A stretch of 19,488 bases of DNA from Oscillospiraceae bacterium (GTDB taxonomy: Bacteria > Bacillota_A > Clostridia > Oscillospirales > Oscillospiraceae): the NCBI GenBank assembly GCA_021771675.1, contig JAETOP010000092.1, forward strand, positions 1 to 19,488. The letters are read 5' to 3'. Both the position numbers and the translations under genes were made by a program. The notes beneath the pieces were generated by a model that saw nothing but the letters and a program-made list of their open reading frames with translations, searched no databases and was not told the origin of the DNA. Positions 15,741 through 19,488 of the stretch are shown piece by piece. Positions within the stretch are counted from its first letter, which is position 1. Each line of letters starts with the position of its first letter.

Positions 15741-16207
15741 CGTTCTTCCTTCACCGCCTCTCTGGCCCGTTCCTTCTGCTTGGGCCTTGCCGCTATCTGT
15801 TCCACGAACTGCCGGAGCTGGCCGAGGATAGACGGCCTTTCCTGACTGCGGCCCATGACCTTTTCCGTGTATTTGGAGAAGGCCGCAGTGATGGCATCCG
15901 CCTGATCTGCCTTGAAGAACAGCAGGTAGTGGCCGGGACTGGTCTTGTGAAAAGCGTAGTCCACATGGAACTCCTTGGCAATACGGTCAAAGTCCTTGGG
16001 GGCTCCCACCAGCGTCATGGCGCTTTTGGTGCCGTAGTGATTCATCAGCTTTTTTACGCTCTGCCTGCCGTGGGGCCGTTTTGCCGCCTCATGGTGCTTT
16101 TTCATTTCTGCCAGGACTTTTTTGCAGGCCGCCGCCAGCGCCCGCCCCGAGAGTTTGCCCGCTTTGACGGATATGGCAACTGTCCGTTCTTCTACATATT
16201 CCTGCAT
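15737..16207 (-). CDS. PcfB-like protein (DUF3801), 156 aa
   Basis: Small basic protein with TVAISVKAGKLSGRALAAA near the N-terminus, a central GTKSAMTLVGAPKDFDRIAK and a charged tail. It resembles PcfB/DUF3801 proteins encoded directly before virD4 in Gram-positive conjugative elements, where they help deliver the relaxosome to the coupling protein. The ATG at 16207 has AAAGGAGG upstream. The stop codon TAA (15737-15739) overlaps the expected virD4 start position. It looks intact. Confidence 0.85.
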   Translation of the reverse strand: MQEYVEERTVAISVKAGKLSGRALAAACKKVLAEMKKHHEAAKRPHGRQSVKKLMNHYGTKSAMTLVGAPKDFDRIAKEFHVDYAFHKTSPGHYLLFFKADQADAITAAFSKYTEKVMGRSQERPSILGQLRQFVEQIAARPKQKERAREAVKEER

Positions 16208-16275
16208 ACTGCCTCCTTTCCTCCGGGGAATTTAGGGAAATCGGGAGGGCCCCGGGGAGCCGCCCGGATAGTGGA

Positions 16276-16300
16276 ACCTCGGGCCAACTTGGCCCGAGGT
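16276..16300. repeat. Perfect 25-nt palindrome between ardA and DUF3801
   Basis: Two 12-nt arms (ACCTCGGGCCAA and TTGGCCCGAGGT) around a single C. It is the longest perfect member of the TCGGGCCA/TGGCCCGA family. It starts just beyond the ardA stop. There is no T-run on either side. Confidence 0.75.
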
Positions 16301-17020
16301 CTACCGTTCCTCATGGGAAGGCCCCGTCTTGTCCTTGTGGGGAACAGGCGGATCCTCCTTGAACTGCTTGATTGTCTCCAAGATGGAGCGTGTTTCCTCC
16401 TTCTCGTCCCGGGCTTGGACATGGGAAATGCAGTATTCCTCGGGAATATCGTCCAGCCCGGTATAGTGCTCGATGAATTTACTCTGATTGTCGAACACAT
16501 AGCCGCCGGGGGCAAAATGCCCACCTTCGTTGATACGCACATCCCGCCCGTATGCCTCGTAGTCGATGTAGTCGATCAGGTGCTCCGGCACCGTGAGAGC
16601 TTCAAACTCCAAGATATACATACGGCCCAATTCTTCCTCGTCCTTCACTCCGGGATAAAACTCGAAGCAGTCAAGGTTTTGGGTCAGGTTGATTAAATCC
16701 TTGACGCTGCCTGTGTACTCCCCGGCGTCCATGACTGCTTCCAGCTTTTCCAGCTCGTCTGGGGTCATTTCTTCCAGAAGGTGCGCCAAGAAATTTAACT
16801 CGTCAAGGCTTTCGTATTCTCCGAGGTGGTCATACAGTCCCAGCACATCACTCTGATAATCGGTGATGAAGTATTCCTCATAGCGTTTTCCGTCTATGCC
16901 AATCCGGGAGAACAGGGCCTGCACTTCCTCAATGGTAGTGGGAAATCTCAGGTATTCTCCGACTTCAACGCCCCGTTCCGGGTACATCCCCAGATTGGTC
17001 ACATAGGCTTCAAACATCAT
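16301..17020 (-). CDS. ardA: ArdA-like anti-restriction protein, 239 aa
   Basis: Very acidic throughout. It begins FEAYVTNLGMYPERGVEVGE, then LRFPTTIEEVQALFSRIGID, with repeated Asp/Glu-rich helices (DHLGEYESLDELNFLAHLLE). This is the layout of ArdA proteins, DNA mimics that occupy type I restriction enzymes and protect incoming DNA. The last about 60 residues are a more charged extension. Two adjacent ATGs (17020, 17017) are possible starts; the gene overlaps the upstream stop by 8-11 bp, so translation is probably coupled, as the ribosome site is weak. Confidence 0.85.
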   Translation of the reverse strand: MMFEAYVTNLGMYPERGVEVGEYLRFPTTIEEVQALFSRIGIDGKRYEEYFITDYQSDVLGLYDHLGEYESLDELNFLAHLLEEMTPDELEKLEAVMDAGEYTGSVKDLINLTQNLDCFEFYPGVKDEEELGRMYILEFEALTVPEHLIDYIDYEAYGRDVRINEGGHFAPGGYVFDNQSKFIEHYTGLDDIPEEYCISHVQARDEKEETRSILETIKQFKEDPPVPHKDKTGPSHEER

Positions 17021-17357
17021 GGCGGCCCTGCTGGTTGACGGTCAGGATACCGTCAAGGGTGGTGGCCGTGATATTGAGCCGCTTGGCAACGGCAATATCA
17101 TTTTTCACATCCTCGTCCACCTCGCCGCCGCAGACCACAAGCACATGGGAGCGGCGCAACATATCCCGGCGCATATCAATCCCGTTCTTGTGTTCCTCCG
17201 GGATAGCGTCGTTAATGAACAGCGGCAGATAGAGAATGGGGCAGATAGGAGAAAAGCCCGCTTCGTATGCCATCCGGCAGTAGCGGGCCGCAATCTCCAT
17301 ATCCGTGTCGGGGTCGCCGCACCATGCGGCGGTGATGTATGCCAAAGGTCGTTTCAA
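17010..17357 (-). CDS. DUF4406/DUF7768-like protein, 115 aa
   Basis: Alpha/beta protein beginning LKRPLAYITAAWCGDPDTDM, with a middle YEAGFSPICPILYLPLFIND and SHVLVVCGGEVDEDVKNDI. The pattern resembles small nucleoside 2-deoxyribosyltransferase-like folds (DUF4406/DUF7768) found in phages and ICEs; activity unproven. The start is TTG at 17357, with GGAGG 9 nt upstream and no ATG nearby. It overlaps ardA. The leader upstream holds the large hairpin region. Confidence 0.72.
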   Translation of the reverse strand: MKRPLAYITAAWCGDPDTDMEIAARYCRMAYEAGFSPICPILYLPLFINDAIPEEHKNGIDMRRDMLRRSHVLVVCGGEVDEDVKNDIAVAKRLNITATTLDGILTVNQQGRHDV

Positions 17358-17419
17358 GGTTTTGTCCCTCCGTTTCTACATTTTTAATAGAGTTGCGCCG
17401 GATAAGCCCAACCCCTCCG

Positions 17420-17439
17420 CCCCTTCCCGTGGGAAGGGG
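17420..17439. repeat. Perfect 9-bp GC-rich hairpin before the DUF7768 gene
   Basis: CCCCTTCCC and GGGAAGGGG around GT, about 60-80 nt before the TTG start on the minus strand. No T-run follows, so termination by it alone is unlikely. Confidence 0.55.
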
Positions 17440-17443
17440 GACG

Positions 17444-17609
17444 GCTCAAAGGAATATATATCCCCGTCGCTTGCCGCCTGAAAGCATATCCGGGAGAAAT
17501 CCGTCAAGGGTGCTTTGGCACCGCCTGCGGCGGCTGTGGCCCTTGACTGATTTTCCCGGCTATGCTACCTGAAAACCCGGCGACGGGGAATATGAAATAT
17601 CCTTTGAGC
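17444..17609 (-). ncRNA. About 166-nt branched stem, candidate structured RNA
   Basis: Six stem blocks pair in order: GCTCAAAGGA with TCCTTTGAGC (17444-17453/17600-17609), CCCCGTCGC with GCGACGGGG (17462-17470/17580-17588), AGCATA with TATGCT (17483-17488/17561-17566), CCGGG with CCCGG (17490-17494/17555-17559), AAATC with GATTT, and GTCAAGGG with CCCTTGAC (17503-17510/17540-17547). That is about 44 pairs. The apex can form two small hairpins, and the main internal loop has CCTGAA on both sides. It lies between the parB-like and DUF7768 genes. Strand is inferred from the leftward operon. No known RNA family was recognised. Confidence 0.5.
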
Positions 17610-17616
17610 TTCGGGG

Positions 17617-17635
17617 TGCGGGGCAGAGCCCCGCA
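17617..17635. terminator. GC-rich hairpin just after the parB-like gene
   Basis: TGCGGGGC-AGA-GCCCCGCA, a perfect 8-bp stem 35-53 nt past the parB stop. It lacks a T-run on either strand, so it would pause or protect RNA ends rather than terminate cleanly. Confidence 0.35.
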
Positions 17636-17642
17636 TACACCC

Positions 17643-17661
17643 TCGGGCCAACTTGTCCCGA
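17643..17661. repeat. TCGGGCCA-type palindrome just after parB-like gene
   Basis: TCGGGCCAACTTGTCCCGA: one mismatch from the perfect palindrome. It is 9 bp from the parB stop codon. Confidence 0.6.
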
Positions 17662-17669
17662 AGTGGGCT

Positions 17670-19181
17670 TTACTTCTCCGCCTCGGGAGACTTCTTTTCC
17701 GGCTTGGCAACTTCCTTCTGCTGGCCCTTCCAGTCGTCCAGCAGCTTGATGATCTGGTCTTTCATTTCCCTCGGGGTGGTTTCCTTCCCGAAGTATTTGC
17801 TCAGTTCCGCACCTGTCAAAATCACTTTGTCTACCTCCTTCTTATCCTCCATCATAATGCCGTCGATCACATCTCCATTCAGGACGCCCTTCTGGTCAAG
17901 CTCCCTCATGCGCTGGGCCTGCGAGAGAGAAGGGGCTGACTGCTGGCTTTCAATGGCAACGGCAATATACCGCTGGTTCTTGGGTTTGATGTAGGCCAGC
18001 TCCACCGCCGGAGTGAATTTGATCTGTCCGGCATCCATCATTTTCTGCAAATCCGGTACAAGGTCATTGAGCTTGATATACCGCTGCACCTGTTTGACGG
18101 TCATCTTGTTGCGCTCGGCCACGATCTCATTGGAACGCCGCCCGGCGTCCTTCGGGTCAAGTTGGCCCGAAGTGTCCTCCCTGGCCCCTTGGTGCTTGAT
18201 GGCCTCCAACTGCATTTTCAGGGCCTTGGCCCGCTCACTCGGTAGGATATTTTCACGCTGGTTGGTATTGTCCTCTACCATCTGCGTGATAGCCTGTTCA
18301 TCTGTCAGGTTACGGACGATACAGGGCATATCTGTAAAGCCCGCAAGCTCGCTGGCCTTCTGGCGGCGGTGGCCCGACACGATCTCATAGCCGCCGTCCT
18401 CCCGGGGGCGGACAATAGCGGGCTGGGTCACGCCCTTGTCCCGGACGCTGGACACCATAGCCTTCATTTCCTCGTCGTTGCGGACTTGGAAGGGGTGGTT
18501 CTTGAAGGCATGGAGCTCGGACAGCTTGATATAGACGATCTGTTCGTCCTTGGCCGGACGGGGAGCCTCGGCGGGAGCCGCAGGCGTTTCAGCCTGAACG
18601 GGAACCTTTACCTCCGGCGCACCCTTAGCGGGACTGGGAGCCTTGGGGGCTTTCTCTGTCTTTCCGGAGGGAGCGGCCTTTTCCGTTTTTCCCGGCTGTG
18701 CAGATTTCTCTACTGCCTTATCCTTCTTGCCGGGCGCTTCCTTCTGTGCGGGAGCGGCAGCCTTGTCCTTGTCGGCCTTGGGCGGTCGGCCCCGGCGCTT
18801 CGGTGCCTGTTCCTGCTCTTTGGGCTTTTCCTGCTTCGGCCCGTCCTCCTTGGTCGGCGTAGGGGAAGTCCCTTTGTCCGGGGCCTTTGCCTCCTGCCTG
18901 GCGGCGGCTTTTTCCGCCGCTTTCTTCTCGGCCATGATTTCAGAGAAGTTAAAGACAGACACGCTGGCCGCCTTCTGCTCCTTGGGAGCGTCAGCGCCTT
19001 TCTCCGGCTGGGTGGGTGTTACCTGCTCGGGAGCCGTGGCCTTATCCGGGGAAACCGCTTCGGGAGCGGTCTGCTCCTGCTTGGGGGCCGGAGCACCGCC
19101 GCCCGCCTCGGGCTGTACCGGGGCAAGGCCAGCGTCCGGCCCGGTTGCGTCAGTCACAATTTTCGATTTTTCATCGGCCAT
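17670..19181 (-). CDS. ParB-like DNA-binding protein with long disordered N-terminus, 503 aa
   Basis: The first about 210 residues are Ala/Pro/Lys-rich low complexity, including an AT-hook-like KRRGRPPK (about 128-135) and FNFSEIMAEKKAAEKAAA. The ParB N-terminal domain follows (about 213-310: IVYIKLSELHAFKNHPFQVR, box GHRRQKA at 270-276, NTNQRENILPSERAKA). A helix-turn-helix follows (about 349-372: RRSNEIVAERNKMTVKQVQR). The start at 19181 is 7 nt after AAGGAGGT; the ATG two codons earlier is too close. Known ParB proteins bind palindromic centromere sites and hydrolyse CTP. No parA is in the window. A TCGGG-type palindrome lies inside this gene and another just after it. Confidence 0.88.
   Translation of the reverse strand: MADEKSKIVTDATGPDAGLAPVQPEAGGGAPAPKQEQTAPEAVSPDKATAPEQVTPTQPEKGADAPKEQKAASVSVFNFSEIMAEKKAAEKAAARQEAKAPDKGTSPTPTKEDGPKQEKPKEQEQAPKRRGRPPKADKDKAAAPAQKEAPGKKDKAVEKSAQPGKTEKAAPSGKTEKAPKAPSPAKGAPEVKVPVQAETPAAPAEAPRPAKDEQIVYIKLSELHAFKNHPFQVRNDEEMKAMVSSVRDKGVTQPAIVRPREDGGYEIVSGHRRQKASELAGFTDMPCIVRNLTDEQAITQMVEDNTNQRENILPSERAKALKMQLEAIKHQGAREDTSGQLDPKDAGRRSNEIVAERNKMTVKQVQRYIKLNDLVPDLQKMMDAGQIKFTPAVELAYIKPKNQRYIAVAIESQQSAPSLSQAQRMRELDQKGVLNGDVIDGIMMEDKKEVDKVILTGAELSKYFGKETTPREMKDQIIKLLDDWKGQQKEVAKPEKKSPEAEK
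18151..18171. repeat. TCGGGCCA-type palindrome inside the parB-like gene
   Basis: TTCGGGTCAA-G-TTGGCCCGAA: 10-bp arms with one mismatch (a G-U pair if RNA). It codes part of the linker before the helix-turn-helix, so the repeat is kept within coding sequence. Confidence 0.6.
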
Positions 19182-19218
19182 TCGCATTACCTCCTTCTTA
19201 TTTGATGGCATGAAAAAA

Positions 19219-19244
19219 GGGCCTGACCGTTTTCAGTCAAGCCC
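19219..19244 (-). promoter_or_regulatory. Imperfect hairpin in the parB leader
   Basis: GGGC-C-TGAC and GTCA-A-GCCC can pair around a 7-nt loop, about 40 nt before the parB start. On the minus strand it is followed by TTTTTTC, so it may act as an attenuator ahead of parB. Confidence 0.45.
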
Positions 19245-19276
19245 CGATGATAGGGATACCTCCTTTCCCTGCCCAT

Positions 19277-19308
19277 GAAAAAACCGCCCTGTGTCTCGAT
19301 AGGGCGGT
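19277..19308 (-). terminator. Rho-independent terminator upstream of parB
   Basis: On the minus strand ACCGCCCT, a 10-nt loop and AGGGCGGT are followed by six T residues. It would end a leftward transcript entering from the right, isolating the ICE operon, or act with the 19219 hairpin as a tandem attenuator. Confidence 0.75.
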
Positions 19309-19403
19309 AAATTCAGTAGGTTGGCAGTCCATTTTTAGTTGTTTTTATATGTATCCCTTTGTAAACCGACGCAATCCTCTTGATTTAATCGGGGGGTATT
19401 CAT

Positions 19404-19488
19404 ATGAGAAAGGGTAGACTGACAATGGATGAATTATATAAATACGATGTCATTAAAAATCTTGTGGAAAACAACGGAAACAAAAATC
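19404..19488 (+). CDS. N-terminus of an ISNCY-like transposase (cut by window edge)
   Basis: The ATG at 19404 follows GGGGGG at 7 nt. The 28 visible residues (MRKGRLTMDELYKYDVIKNL, then VENNGNKN) resemble from memory the beginning of ISNCY-type transposases, in which an N-terminal helix-turn-helix follows directly. It is the only rightward gene at this end, and its AT-rich sequence differs from the ICE genes. The IS end should lie between about 19310 and 19380; no inverted repeat can be proved without the other end. Confidence 0.5.
   Translation, partial: MRKGRLTMDELYKYDVIKNLVENNGNKN

Larger units (their letters stand above)
14916..19310 (-). mobile_element. Tn1549-like ICE segment (host of the IME)
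   Basis: The minus-strand order parB-like, DUF4406/DUF7768-like, ardA, DUF3801/pcfB, virD4 is that of Tn1549-like clostridial ICEs, followed there by the mating-pore genes. Those later genes are not in the window, presumably because the IME separates them. Confidence 0.75.

Noticed and set aside
18369..19205. Plus-strand frames opposite the parB-like gene, rich in Gly/Leu/Ser/Arg
   Set aside because: They mirror the Ala/Pro/Lys low-complexity arm of the ParB-like protein and carry no domain.

Overview
The window reads as DNA from a gut-type clostridial Firmicute (Oscillospiraceae/Lachnospiraceae-like). The evidence is strong AGGAGG Shine-Dalgarno sites and mobile-element gene families typical of that group. 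No rRNA, tRNA or core metabolic gene is present. It shows two nested mobile elements plus the edge of a third.

Region 1 (1 to about 14,915) is an integrative mobilizable element (IME) of the Tn4451 type. Most of its genes are on the minus strand. From right to left they are: a TnpX-like large serine recombinase; TnpV; a low-GC cargo block (two-component system on +, lantibiotic-immunity-type ABC transporter on -); four tandem genes for sigma-70-region-4-like proteins; DUF3847; a recognisable oriT with the TAAGTGCGCCCT nic core; a MOBQ-type MobA/MobL relaxase; two cysteine-rich small proteins; a replisome-organizer-like initiator; a DnaC-like helicase loader; TnpW; a hypothetical protein; and the start of a gene that leaves the window. 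The element has a relaxase, an oriT and replication functions but no mating-pore genes in view, so it probably borrows a conjugation machine.

Region 2 (about 14,915 to 19,310) is part of a Tn1549-like ICE: the N-terminal piece of the VirD4/TraG coupling protein, PcfB (DUF3801), ArdA anti-restriction protein, a DUF4406/DUF7768-like protein and a large ParB-like protein. The IME sits inside virD4, which is cut after its Walker A half and ends in IME sequence. The usual start position of the same gene also reads GTA rather than a start codon, so the host ICE is probably crippled for its own transfer.

Region 3 (about 19,310 to 19,488) holds a terminator and the first codons of a rightward ORF resembling an ISNCY-type transposase.

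The most interesting non-coding signals are: a roughly 166-nt branched, 44-bp imperfect stem between the parB-like gene and the DUF7768-like gene; a family of palindromes with the core TCGGGCCA/TGGCCCGA around parB, with one copy in the IME; perfect hairpins just ahead of the sigma-like genes; an 11-bp tandem repeat between the divergent two-component and ABC operons; and the oriT hairpin cluster. All family calls come from reading motifs by eye; no database search was run.
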